The notes under the pieces are model-generated. The model saw only the letters and a list, made by a program, of their open reading frames with translations. It had not been told where the DNA came from and did no database searches. Position numbers and translations under genes: made by a program. From Heyndrickxia sporothermodurans (GTDB lineage Bacteria > Bacillota > Bacilli > Bacillales > Bacillaceae_C): a stretch of DNA of 64,000 nt. Of the stretch, positions 28,808 to 37,535 are shown piece by piece (the first letter of the stretch is position 1; each line of letters begins with the position of its first letter). The stretch lies in assembly GCA_016756695.1 (NCBI GenBank), contig CP066701.1, positions 1,950,001 through 2,014,000 on the forward strand, in the 5' to 3' direction.

Positions 28808-28936
28808 CTACATTTGTTTTTGGATACTGTATTTTTTATCAATTTTTATTTCTATTTTTTCTAATGCCTTCTGATCTTTAATAATGTCTAATCTATTTTT
28901 ATTTACAAGTTCTTTTAATGTAATATTTTTTCTCAT
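28808..28936 (-). CDS. Fur-regulated basic protein (FbpB/FbpA-like), 42 residues
   Basis: ATG 28936 with AAAGGAGTG upstream and TATAAT further up (minus strand of 28960-28965). The product is small and lysine-rich: MRKNITLKELVNKNRLDIIK, then DQKALEKIEIKIDKKY. This matches the pattern of Bacillus Fbp proteins (RK..LKELV.KN...I..D..ALE.IE..ID.K), which act with the small RNA FsrA as presumed RNA chaperones in the iron-sparing response. I could not find a convincing Fur box, so iron control is not shown here. Confidence 0.75.
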   Translation of the reverse strand: MRKNITLKELVNKNRLDIIKDQKALEKIEIKIDKKYSIQKQM

Positions 28937-28997
28937 AACTTACACTCCTTTCATATATCATTATACCCTAAAATGGCCTAGGTAAAATTAAAATAGT

Positions 28998-29021
28998 ATG
29001 AATATTTAGTGAAATATTCAT
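28998..29021. promoter_or_regulatory. perfect inverted repeat, candidate operator
   Basis: ATGAATATTT-AGTG-AAATATTCAT: 10-bp arms without mismatch, 62 bp upstream of the FbpB-like start and just behind the DUF3231 gene. It is AT-rich but not a clear Fur consensus. Could be an operator or a small hairpin. Confidence 0.45.
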
Positions 29022-29036
29022 TAAATTGGATTATTT

Positions 29037-30055
29037 TTATAAAAATTTCTCTGAAGCTAAATAGTCCCTGTCGACCGCTTCGGGTGGACGTTCCATCCAA
29101 TCATTTTCTATCATGATATTCATACCGTCCTCCACAAAAAGACCGATTTCAATTAAAAACGAGAATACATCGTTGCCAAATCCTTCCTTCCGTTTACGGA
29201 TAATGAATTCGCATAAGATCGCACCTTCATAGAAAACATGTCTATCTTATGGAATACCATCAATTTATCTGAAAATGGTGAATCGGTGGATGTACTTACT
29301 AGATGGTCCAAAAAAGATGGGGAAGGTAAATGATCTTTATGTAATTTTTTTGAACAATTTTCTATATGTTTATTGGTTATGTTCCTTCCTTTAATAAAAA
29401 AATCTTTTACTTTCTCATTTTTAGCTACTTGGCTAAATCCAATAAGAAGCGCTTTACTCGTAATATCATTTTCAATATTATCAAACAAATGCGCGATCTC
29501 TAAGCTATGAAGATTTCTTACATCACCAAAGAATCCATTTAAATAATTATTCTCTTTTATAAATTTAACTTTTTCAGGTGTAGGAATAGTTGTAGTCTTT
29601 ATTAATAAACCTTTCATATTAAGTACATTATTTACTTCAAATAAAAGCTTTTTCGTAGAGTTAAGACAATAAGAAAAAAATTCTTTAACATCCTCTCTAA
29701 TTACGATTGGAATGGCAATAGAATAAAGACTGAGTCCTGCTTTTCCTGCATATTTCAAATAATAAAGATAAAATTCATCTGCAAATAGTCGTGGAGCGCT
29801 TAGATTCACATCCTGTTCACCAAACCCCAAAGGTATTGGAAAGTCTTCTTGAATAAATATTTTTTCAATTTCTTTAACCATTGACTCACTTAGATGTAAT
29901 GCATCATTTAAAACCTTTTTGATATCTTTATCTTCCGTATGCAGAAGGTAGTATGTTAGGACCCGAATAGACATGGAATTACCCATATATGTAGCCCATA
30001 ATTTTCCCATTTCAGTTGCAGTTAATTTTTCATTTAAAGAATTACTCTTTACCAT
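29037..30055 (-). pseudogene. DUF3231-family protein, frameshifted near the 3' end
   Basis: From ATG 30055 the frame runs 300 codons with two DUF3231 repeats (TATEMGKLWATYMGNSMSIR; ITSKALLIGFSQVAKNEKVK) and then stops after DLATMYSRF. The next frame continues with LIEIGLFVEDGMNIMIENDW and MERPPEAVDRD, the expected family end, to a stop at 29037. A T5 run at about 29153-29157 seems one base short. Restored length is about 339 residues, the family norm. DUF3231 proteins are four-helix, ferritin-like and of unknown task in Bacilli. Confidence 0.85.
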
Positions 30056-30263
30056 TTATATACAACTCCTGCTATATTATTTTCCTTTGAAAACATAATG
30101 TACAAAATCGTTAGGATTCTTATTTTTTCCAATCAGTGGTGATACATACGGTTTTTGTGGAAAAAATTCGATAAATTCCTTCAGATGTCTATTTCCTCAT
30201 TCATGTATAATAAAATGAAAAAGAAAAGGATGACTTATTTCTACATTAAAGGAGCTGATATTT

Positions 30264-30553
30264 ATGGAAAACTTCGAAGAGTACGATGACCCAATTTTAT
30301 ACGATAAAGAAAATGACCCATACACGGCAGACATTCCATTTCTATTAAAATGGGCGGCAAAAACGGAAGGAACGATTATCGATGTTGCCTGTGGTACGGG
30401 AAGGGCGACGATTCCGTTAGCAAAGAACGGGCACAAACTCATCGGTGTGGATGTACATAACGGAATGCTAGCAGAAGCGAAAAGGAAAACGGACAAGCTT
30501 AATTTACCAATTGAGTGGATCGAACAAGATTGCGCGGAGCTTAACTTAAATGT
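30264..30553 (+). pseudogene. class I SAM-dependent methyltransferase, 3' part lost to IS21
   Basis: ATG 30264 after AAAGGAG. YDDPILYDKEN, IIDVACGTGRATIPLAKNGH (SAM-binding motif I) and LIGVDVHNGMLAEAKRK (motif II) are clear, then the frame runs into the left end of IS21 at 30554 after ELNLNV. About 97 of an expected 240 residues remain. No continuation was found right of the element, so DNA beyond the insertion has been lost or replaced. Confidence 0.85.
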
Positions 30554-30612
30554 TGTAAATGTCAACCCAAAAGTTGACCATGTCGCTCATGTAAAAGTTG
30601 ACCACCCTTTTG

Positions 30613-31335
30613 TTACTTCGAATATGTTTCTTTGAGACGATAACTCTCTCCGTTCATTGGGATAATGTGGGCCTTGTGAGTCACTCGATCTAACAAGGCG
30701 GCGGTCATCTGTTCATCGTGAAAAACTTCTACCCATCGGCTAAACTCCCGATTGCTAGTGATAATCATGCTTCCTCTTTCATAACGAGTAGAAAAAAATT
30801 GAAACAGTAATTCGGCTGCTCTCTGGTGGTAGGGGATATAGCCAAGTTCATCAATAATCGTGACATCTGCAGCCAACCATTGTTTCTCCAACTGGAGGAG
30901 CCTTTTTTCGTCTTGGGCTTCCATCAGTTCATTCGATAGGCGGGCGGCCGTATAATATTTGACAGTATAGCCTTGATTAATCGCCTCTTCCCCTAACGCA
31001 ATTGATAAATGCGACTTTCCTGTACCTGAGTTCCCAATAAAAATGACATTCCTTTTCTGCTGAATGTACTCCCCTTGAAAGATGTCCAGAATGCGTCTTT
31101 TTGGTACGTGGGGAGCCTCCTCAAATTGAAAAGAGAGGAGGTCCTTATGTACAGGGAATTGCGCCTTTTTTCTGGCTAACTCTTTCTTTTTGATTTCTCG
31201 CTCAGCTATTTCAATCGATAATAATTGAAAGAGAAATTCTTCATAGGTAATTTGTTGCTCATTTGCTTCGCGCAAATAAGCGTCAACTTGTTCACGTATA
31301 GTCGGCAAGCGCAGCCTTTTTAGATATTCATCCAT
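30613..31335 (-). CDS. istB: IS21 helper ATPase IstB
   Basis: 240 residues. DnaC-like AAA+ ATPase with Walker A GNSGTGKSHLSIALGEEA and Walker B VTIIDELGYIPYH, sensor SNREFSRW, and the N-terminal YLREANEQQITYEEFLFQLL. It controls target choice and stimulates IstA. It begins 17 bp after istA. Complete. Confidence 0.95.
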   Translation of the reverse strand: MDEYLKRLRLPTIREQVDAYLREANEQQITYEEFLFQLLSIEIAEREIKKKELARKKAQFPVHKDLLSFQFEEAPHVPKRRILDIFQGEYIQQKRNVIFIGNSGTGKSHLSIALGEEAINQGYTVKYYTAARLSNELMEAQDEKRLLQLEKQWLAADVTIIDELGYIPYHQRAAELLFQFFSTRYERGSMIITSNREFSRWVEVFHDEQMTAALLDRVTHKAHIIPMNGESYRLKETYSK

Positions 31336-31352
31336 TTGATAACGGTGTGTAT

Positions 31353-32861
31353 TCAGTGAATATACCTCCCTTTCTGTAATAGTTGGTCATACGGGCTAAA
31401 TGTAGGAGCCTTGACGGTGACGGACTGCTCCATTTCATATTTTATTGGGGCTGGCTTTGTTGCTTCCGGCTGAGTCATGAGGTAAAGATAATGCCTTACA
31501 CTATCAGCTGTATATAGCTGCTCTTTTACACAACTTGCCACTGCCCTTTCTACTGTTTCCATCGTAAACTCCCGATGGAGTTTTAATAGTTTAATAAACT
31601 CTTTTCCATGCCCATACTTTGAAAGACTTCTCTTATAAAATTCTTGATAACTTGGTGGAAGATTAGCTCTTCGAACTGGGCGCGCATGCTGGATGGCCCT
31701 TGGTTTTCTCTCCAGTTCATCCAAGTAATGATCCACTTCAAAAATTTCTTGAAGCTTTTCGTATGAACGCTCATGTTTGGCTACACAGTTTCCGTCAATG
31801 TTTATTTCAATGTGATTTACATAAGCATTTATTTGTGCATCTTTCCGACCGGCATACCTAGTAGGTACCGAATAGGCGTTTGTTTCAAAATTAACAAGCG
31901 AAAGACTGTTGACAGAGGCTCTTACCTTCCTTGCGCAAGGATGAGTACCAATAATCGGCAGAAGCTGTTGCTTCTCTTGTAAAAATCGTTCACCCACCTG
32001 TTCTTTCGTTTTTGGAACATAGGTTTCTTCATAGGCATCACATTGTTCTAAAAGATAGTGATTAAGTACCTGTAAGTCACTTACCTGTGGAACGGGAACT
32101 AAAAATTGAGCTCGTGCTGTTTGAACTAGTTTCTCTACTTGTCCTTTTTCATTTCCTTTTGCGGGTGCACAAAATTGGGCATCAAAAAGATAGTATGATC
32201 GAAACTGGATAAAGGCCTCCTGTTCTTCACGCTTGGTCCCTTCTAACACCTTCTTTACCGCTGTTTTCATATTGTCATAGACAATCGTTTTCGGGACACC
32301 ACCGAAATAATCAAAGGCATCTGCGTGACCTTGAAATAACGCCTCCTGCCGTTGATGCTGAAACACTTTTACAAAAATCTTACGGCTATACAAAAGTCTC
32401 ATACAAAAAAGCATTACCTTCGTTTCAATCCCATTTAAAAGCACAATGATTTCCCCCCAATCAAATTGGGCAAATTCACCGGGATCGAATTCCAACGGTA
32501 TAGAGGAATTAGGAGTTTCTTTGAGCTGCTTATATTGGCGTACAAAACGGCGTACAGTGGATTCTCCACCTTTAAAGCCATATTCTTTCACCAAGCGTCT
32601 GTGGATTTGAGCAGCACTGTGACGCTGTTTTAGGGGGGCTGTTTCATCGTCCGTTAACCATCGGATAATAATTGGTTTAACGGGGTCGATGACCGGATTG
32701 GTAACCGGCTTTGATCGTTGATAGGTTGGAATTTCATTCTGTTGTAAAGCTTTTCGAATGGTTTGTCTTGATAATGTAAGATCTTTCGCTAATTGTCGTA
32801 TAGAACGACCTTCTTTAAAGTGCAATTTTCTGATAAGCTCTATATTAGCCATCTTTAACAT
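31353..32861 (-). CDS. istA: IS21 transposase IstA
   Basis: 502 residues, complete. N-terminal helix-turn-helix (FKEGRSIRQLAKDLTLSRQT), an integrase core with the first catalytic Asp in QFDWGEI, second in IVYDNMKTAV, and Glu in NEKGQVEKLV, and a C-terminal beta-barrel region with NAYSVPTRYAGR. It cuts and joins the element ends. A second candidate start lies two codons in (MANIELIRKL), with a suitable AAAGGATG ahead. Confidence 0.95.
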   Translation of the reverse strand: MLKMANIELIRKLHFKEGRSIRQLAKDLTLSRQTIRKALQQNEIPTYQRSKPVTNPVIDPVKPIIIRWLTDDETAPLKQRHSAAQIHRRLVKEYGFKGGESTVRRFVRQYKQLKETPNSSIPLEFDPGEFAQFDWGEIIVLLNGIETKVMLFCMRLLYSRKIFVKVFQHQRQEALFQGHADAFDYFGGVPKTIVYDNMKTAVKKVLEGTKREEQEAFIQFRSYYLFDAQFCAPAKGNEKGQVEKLVQTARAQFLVPVPQVSDLQVLNHYLLEQCDAYEETYVPKTKEQVGERFLQEKQQLLPIIGTHPCARKVRASVNSLSLVNFETNAYSVPTRYAGRKDAQINAYVNHIEINIDGNCVAKHERSYEKLQEIFEVDHYLDELERKPRAIQHARPVRRANLPPSYQEFYKRSLSKYGHGKEFIKLLKLHREFTMETVERAVASCVKEQLYTADSVRHYLYLMTQPEATKPAPIKYEMEQSVTVKAPTFSPYDQLLQKGRYIH

Positions 32862-33279
32862 CCTTTTTTTCCTCCCGAATCATGAAGTTCTCGACAAACT
32901 CTATGATAAGGGATTGGGTGTTAAGGGTGGTCAACTTTTTGGTTAGCGAATTGCGCTAAAGTGGTCAACTTTTATTTTAGCGTTTACAATTTGGCTTTTT
33001 CAACTAAAATGCATCGTAAATACAAAGGATAAAAGCTCAGCTACGATCTATTTTCTGCTTGATTTCAAATTTATCTTTTTAAAACAAATATTTCGCCTTT
33101 TATTAACTTTGTGTCAAATTAAGAAATTTATTAGAAACAGGAAAATTCAATTAAGCGGATGTTAACTGGACCAGAATCCGCCCTATTGGTTGGTTATCAC
33201 AAGAGACCCACATGAATAAAATTCCAATTATCAGGGGACAGTAAGAAAAGTGCTTTTTAAACGGGGAGGATTTATACAT

Positions 33280-33576
33280 ATGATTCAATCCATCCAGGAA
33301 TCCTTGAAAAGAAAGGTTGCACATTCGGAAGAGGTTGTTTCTAAGGAGTTACATACCGAAGAAAAATCGATTGAAGTCTTATATATCAACACAATTAGTG
33401 ATGAGAAGATTTTTCAAGAATACGTGGTTGTTCCTTTTTTGAAATTACATCTCCTGAGCGGTTCTTAGATTACCTGCAATCGCAGCCGAAAATAAAACCG
33501 TTTGAGAATGAACAGAAAACGCTTGATGAGCTAGTAAGAGGAGTTTCGATTCTTTTTTATCAGGATTTTATTTTTT
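33280..33576 (+). pseudogene. gerA-type spore germination receptor subunit A, 5' part
   Basis: ATG 33280 after GGGGAGG. IQSIQESLKRKVAHSEEVVS and IEVLYINTISDEKIFQEYVV match the soluble N-terminal domain of GerA-family proteins. At 33436-33441 a T6 run appears one base short, after which the next frame continues FEITSPERFLDYLQSQPKIK and ELVRGVSILFYQDFIF. The gene is then cut at about 33576 by nested insertion elements and resumes near 37536. Non-functional as it stands. Confidence 0.85.
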
Positions 33577-33762
33577 ATTAGATGAATGAATTTCATAATT
33601 CTTAGCCCTTGTGTATCAAGGGGTTTAAGAGATAAAAAAAGAAGTACCTCCCCAAATCTTGTATAATGGTAGTTGACCAGTAAGCCCCCATTCAAACAAC
33701 GCATATAAATGATCAGCACCCCTTAGTACAATAATCGTATCAATTAAGGAGGTGCTTTTCCT

Positions 33763-33954
33763 ATGTCACAACAAAAACTAACAATCGTCCCCGTTTCAAT
33801 ACAACCAGAAAAAAATATTATAACATCCACAACTTCGAAAGATCCTTCAAATAGCTTTTGCACAATCAAAATTGAAGCTGCTGAAATTTCCTTCTTCAAC
33901 GGCGTAGATGAGCACATCATCCAAACGGTCATGAGGGAGTTGAAAAATCTATGA
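33763..33954 (+). CDS. IS66 accessory protein, TnpA-like (short)
   Basis: 63 residues from ATG 33763 after AAGGAGG. Position before tnpB with a 4-base overlap fits the IS66 orfA slot, yet it is shorter than usual and lacks the clear helix-turn-helix of long versions (ITSTTSKDPSNSFCTIKIEA). Family assignment rests mainly on place and the similar short orfA of Bacillus IS66 elements. Confidence 0.65.
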   Translation: MSQQKLTIVPVSIQPEKNIITSTTSKDPSNSFCTIKIEAAEISFFNGVDEHIIQTVMRELKNL

Positions 33955-34307
33955 AACATGATTATACCAGTGTAAAAAACATTTATATTATTTGCGGTAA
34001 AACAGATATGAGGAAGGGAATTGATGGATTAGCAACGCTAATTCAAGATTCTTTCGAACTTGATCCATATGGAGATTCTATTTTCCTTTTCTCTGGTTGG
34101 AGTAAAGACCGTTATAAATGTTTATATTTTGATGGCGATGGTTTCGCCATGCTTTATAAGCGACTAGATGGAGGAAAACTTCAATGGCCAAAAGATGAAA
34201 ATGAAGTACGTAAACTTTCGCAACAGGAGGTTCGCTGGTTGTTAGAAGGGTTGTCCATTCAGCAACCAAAGTACTTCATTCAAAAATCACAAAAAGGAGT
34301 ATTCTAA
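33951..34307 (+). CDS. tnpB: IS66 accessory protein TnpB
   Basis: 118 residues, the standard IS66 Orf2: IYIICGKTDMRKGIDGLATL, LFLFSGWSKDRYKCLYFDGD (as FLFSGWSKDR), MLYKRLDGGKLQWP and QEVRWLLEGLSI. Needed for transposition in the family, mechanism not well known. Overlaps orfA by four bases. Confidence 0.93.
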   Translation: MKHDYTSVKNIYIICGKTDMRKGIDGLATLIQDSFELDPYGDSIFLFSGWSKDRYKCLYFDGDGFAMLYKRLDGGKLQWPKDENEVRKLSQQEVRWLLEGLSIQQPKYFIQKSQKGVF

Positions 34308-34409
34308 ACAAGCTAGAAATGTTGGTTTATAGCCATTTTCAACTTCGCTTTCTACGTTAAAAATGTTATAATATAACTAACTTATGGTGAACGAAAAGTG
34401 GTGAAATAA

Positions 34410-36002
34410 ATGGTTAATACTTCTTCCAATAACAAGAATCCATATGGGAAATTAATTCGACTTCTCGAAGAACAATTGGCTCATTCAAATCAACAAAACA
34501 AAGACTTATCGAAAAAGCTAGATCAATCAACTAAACAGATTGAAGCGCTAACTGAACAAATTCGCCATTTAACAAAACTTTTATATGGATCGAAATCCGA
34601 AAAATCGAAATACAACGTACCAGATGGGCAAGGCTCATTATTTGATGATGACCCGGCTTTTAGCGAACCTGAGCACACAGAAGAACAAAGCCAACAGACA
34701 ATCTCTTATACTGTTGTACGAAAAGTTAAATCAAAAAAACGAAATGATTCCTTGCATGATGGTATTGAAGTAGAAGCTATTCACCATCATCCGAAAAATA
34801 CAATCTGTGACTGTTGCCAAGGGCAAATGATTGAAATTGGTAGTACACTTGTACGTGAAGAAGCAAAATTTATTCCTGCAAAAATGATGAAAGTACAGCA
34901 CATTGAACATGCGTATGAATGTAAAGACTGCAAAGTTGATTCATCACAGCCAGCACAAATCAAACGCGGGAAAGCACCACAACCAGCGATTCAGCGTAGC
35001 ATCGCAAGTCCTAGCGTACTTGCCAAAGTCATCTATGATAAATTTGCACAATATTTACCTCTTTACCGTCAGGTAAAGGAATGGAATCGCTATGGACTGA
35101 ATACCAATGATAAAAACCTATCGAATTGGGTTATCCGTGTAGCACATGATTGGCTGTTACCTGTATACGAACGAATGAAAGAGTTGATGATGGCAAAATC
35201 GGTTTTGCATGTCGATGAAACATACGGACAAATTATCAACCGATCCGATGGGAAATCTGGCCAAGCCAATGCGTATAATTGGGTGTTTCGAAGTGTGCCA
35301 AGCCAAGGGCCAACAATGACTCTCTTTCAAAGCGCATTATCTCGAGCTCGATCTGTCCTTGAAAGTTTTATTGAAGGCTTTTCTGGAACGATTGTGTGTG
35401 ATGGTTATTCTGCTTATGATAAGTTGGAAGGCGTTAATTTCGCAAATTGTTGGGCGCATGTTCGTCGTTATTGGCTGAAAGCTGATAGCAAAAATGGTAG
35501 AATCGGTGTGAAATATTGTGATGATTTATATCGACTAGAAAGGCAATTTAAACGTTTGTCTCCGAGTAAACGAAGAAAAAAACGTCAAAAGTACTCGAAG
35601 CCAATCGTGGAGGAATTCCTTCACTGGGTTGAAACATCACCATTTTACGGAAAAAATGCGTTAGCAAAAGCAGCTGAATACACATTAAACAGGGCAAATG
35701 GACTCAAATTATTCCTGAATGATGGGCGAATTGAAATGGATAATAATCCAGCCGAGAACGCCATCCGTCCCAACGTTATAGGAAGAAAAAATTGGCTCTT
35801 TAGTGTAAGTGAAGCTGGTGCAAAAGCGAATGCCATCTGTTTAAGTATTGCTGAAACTGCCAAAAGTAACGGCGTTGATTTCTATGAATATATAAAGAAA
35901 CTTTTTACGGATTTACCAAATCTCGGCGTCCAACAAAACCCTGAAATTTTAGATCAATACATGCCCTGGTCAAAAATGATTCAGGCAGAATGTAGCAAAT
36001 AA
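34410..36002 (+). CDS. tnpC: IS66 transposase TnpC
   Basis: 530 residues, complete. N-terminal leucine-zipper-like coiled coil (QLAHSNQQNKDLSKKLDQST), zinc-finger region CDCCQG and CKDCK, then the DDE core with VLHVDETYGQI, VCDGYSAYDKLEGV, CWAHVRRYW and the C-terminal MDNNPAENAIRPNVIGRKNW bearing the catalytic Glu. All domains of IS66 transposases are present, so the element could be active. Confidence 0.95.
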   Translation: MVNTSSNNKNPYGKLIRLLEEQLAHSNQQNKDLSKKLDQSTKQIEALTEQIRHLTKLLYGSKSEKSKYNVPDGQGSLFDDDPAFSEPEHTEEQSQQTISYTVVRKVKSKKRNDSLHDGIEVEAIHHHPKNTICDCCQGQMIEIGSTLVREEAKFIPAKMMKVQHIEHAYECKDCKVDSSQPAQIKRGKAPQPAIQRSIASPSVLAKVIYDKFAQYLPLYRQVKEWNRYGLNTNDKNLSNWVIRVAHDWLLPVYERMKELMMAKSVLHVDETYGQIINRSDGKSGQANAYNWVFRSVPSQGPTMTLFQSALSRARSVLESFIEGFSGTIVCDGYSAYDKLEGVNFANCWAHVRRYWLKADSKNGRIGVKYCDDLYRLERQFKRLSPSKRRKKRQKYSKPIVEEFLHWVETSPFYGKNALAKAAEYTLNRANGLKLFLNDGRIEMDNNPAENAIRPNVIGRKNWLFSVSEAGAKANAICLSIAETAKSNGVDFYEYIKKLFTDLPNLGVQQNPEILDQYMPWSKMIQAECSK

Positions 36003-36137
36003 ATGAAATAGCCGTAATTCGATTAAAAAAGTCAGAATTTACGGCTATTTACGATGCGTACCGAAAGGTACACTTATTTTTTATAATTCGGGCTTACGTT
36101 GACCACAAACCATAAAAAGACTGGAGGAGTACTTCTT

Positions 36138-37490
36138 ATGACTATTATACGACAACCTAGCCTATTTGGCATACAGGAATTATTTGACATGGAACCTACC
36201 CAAAAATATGAAGCCATTATTTCAGCGGTAGATTTGGATTCGATGTACCATCAAGTGGCGAAAAAATCACGGTTGGGTGCACCGGAAGAACTAAACTATG
36301 CAGCCATGATTATCTCCACCTTTGTAAGATACATAGAGCGCATCCCTACGATGAAGGATCTTATAAAACGTCTTCATGATGATCTAGCTTTTAAGTTAAA
36401 TTGTGGCTTTTTGGTTTCTGATCATGTGCCTTCAGAATCCTCCTATTCACGTCTCATAACGAAATTGGAGGAAAGCGATATCCTTGAGAAAGAACAAGAA
36501 AAAGTGGTCCTCCAGGCTATTGCAGAAGGTTTCATCACGGATGATACAGTGGCCATTGATGCAACCCATTTTGAAGCACGAGACCAAGCGCAGCCAAAAG
36601 AAGAAAAGCCAAAATCTGAACCCCAAAAACGTGGTCGGAAATCAAAAGATGAGCGTGACGGGTGGCTTAAAGAACAAGCTGAAACGGAAGCCAATTTACC
36701 TTTATATGATAGAAAAATTGTGGCCCAATTAGATGTTCCCCTAGCCGAACTACGTGCCGAAGTTCCCCAAGACCCTAAATGGGGCGTGAAAAAGAACTCA
36801 GAAGGACAAAATGTTTTTTGGTTTGGCTACAAAGGTCATTTAGCCGTTGGTACATCAAGCCAATACATTCTACAGGCTCTTTTTTCATCTGGGAGTCTAA
36901 ATGATGGTAAGGCAGCTATCCCTTTACTGAAAGGAATTCAGGAACGCCTTCACCTTCCATTACGTTATCAAACAATGGATGCGGGCTATGACTATGAACC
37001 CATATACGAGCAGGTACATCGAATGGGACAACAATCCGTCATCGCGTATAATAAGCGAAATGAAGGGGAAATCATTGGCTATGATAAACACTTTGCCCCA
37101 ACTTGTTTCAGAGAGCATTCTTATCGTTATGATAGTTTTGATCCTAAATATGAAACATTGAAATACACAAGACCAAAGGAATGCAGCGACTGTCCCTTAG
37201 CTAATGAAGGTATTTGCCAAAAGGTTTATAAAGTGAAAATCACTTCAGACCTTCGCAGATATACCGCACCAGCACGCGGGTCACAAGCATGGAAAAACAT
37301 TTTCAAACGTCGTACTGCCGTAGAACGGGTTAATGCCTATCTGAAAGAATTCTTTCAACTGAACAATGTTCGCTATCGTACTGGGAAACGTGCAAAAATT
37401 CATTTTGACATGGTAACCCTTATTTATAATGCTTCAAAGTTAGCCGCAGACCGAATTAATGTACAATTAAATCAGCAACAAGTAGCATGA
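36138..37490 (+). CDS. transposase of the outer element, DDE_Tnp_1/DUF772 (IS1182-like)
   Basis: 450 residues from ATG 36138 with CTGGAGGAG upstream. The DUF772 start (RQPSLFGIQELFDMEPTQKY), DDTVAIDATHFEARD (first Asp), YQTMDAGYDYEPIYE (second Asp), a four-cysteine segment PKECSDCPLANEGIC and the C-terminal RRTAVERVNAYLKEFFQLN (Glu) define it. Protein is full length, but its natural promoter is separated by the IS66 insertion, so expression would depend on IS66 read-through. Confidence 0.9.
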   Translation: MTIIRQPSLFGIQELFDMEPTQKYEAIISAVDLDSMYHQVAKKSRLGAPEELNYAAMIISTFVRYIERIPTMKDLIKRLHDDLAFKLNCGFLVSDHVPSESSYSRLITKLEESDILEKEQEKVVLQAIAEGFITDDTVAIDATHFEARDQAQPKEEKPKSEPQKRGRKSKDERDGWLKEQAETEANLPLYDRKIVAQLDVPLAELRAEVPQDPKWGVKKNSEGQNVFWFGYKGHLAVGTSSQYILQALFSSGSLNDGKAAIPLLKGIQERLHLPLRYQTMDAGYDYEPIYEQVHRMGQQSVIAYNKRNEGEIIGYDKHFAPTCFREHSYRYDSFDPKYETLKYTRPKECSDCPLANEGICQKVYKVKITSDLRRYTAPARGSQAWKNIFKRRTAVERVNAYLKEFFQLNNVRYRTGKRAKIHFDMVTLIYNASKLAADRINVQLNQQQVA

Positions 37491-37535
37491 TTTCTGTTTT
37501 TAAAAATATATTTTAGAAATTCTGTAGGATTCTGT

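Larger units (their letters stand above)
30554..32988 (-). mobile_element. IS21-family insertion sequence, apparently intact
   Basis: 2,435 bp, ends TGTAAATGTCAA (left) and, inverted, TGTAAACGCTAA (right). Each end carries two copies of AAAGTTGACCA (30570 and 30595 regions; inverted at about 32926 and 32962), the multiple-repeat transposase binding sites typical of IS21. istA and istB are both open and in the normal order. No target duplication is visible between the flanks, consistent with later loss of one side. Confidence 0.9.
33680..36097 (+). mobile_element. IS66-family insertion sequence, intact, with 8-bp target duplication
   Basis: 2,418 bp with ends GTAAGCCCCCATTC and, inverted, GTAAGCCCGAATTA. 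The flanking 8 bases GTTGACCA occur directly on both sides (33672-33679 and 36098-36105), the duplication size known for IS66. Carries the three-gene set in one direction. Its target was the leader of the outer IS1182-like transposase gene. Confidence 0.95.
33577..37535 (+). mobile_element. IS1182-like element (outer), split by IS66
   Basis: Sits exactly between the two halves of the gerA-type gene, at a shared ATTTTT (33570-33576 and 37536-37541). The outer element comprises about 33577-33679 plus 36106-37535 (roughly 1.5 kb) with one transposase gene; imperfect end similarity includes GAATTTC near both ends (one inverted). An IS66 element sits between its promoter side and its transposase start. 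Confidence 0.75.

Noticed and set aside
30697-32861. Plus-strand open frames across the IS21 genes
   Set aside because: Antisense shadows of istA and istB without start signals or domain similarity.
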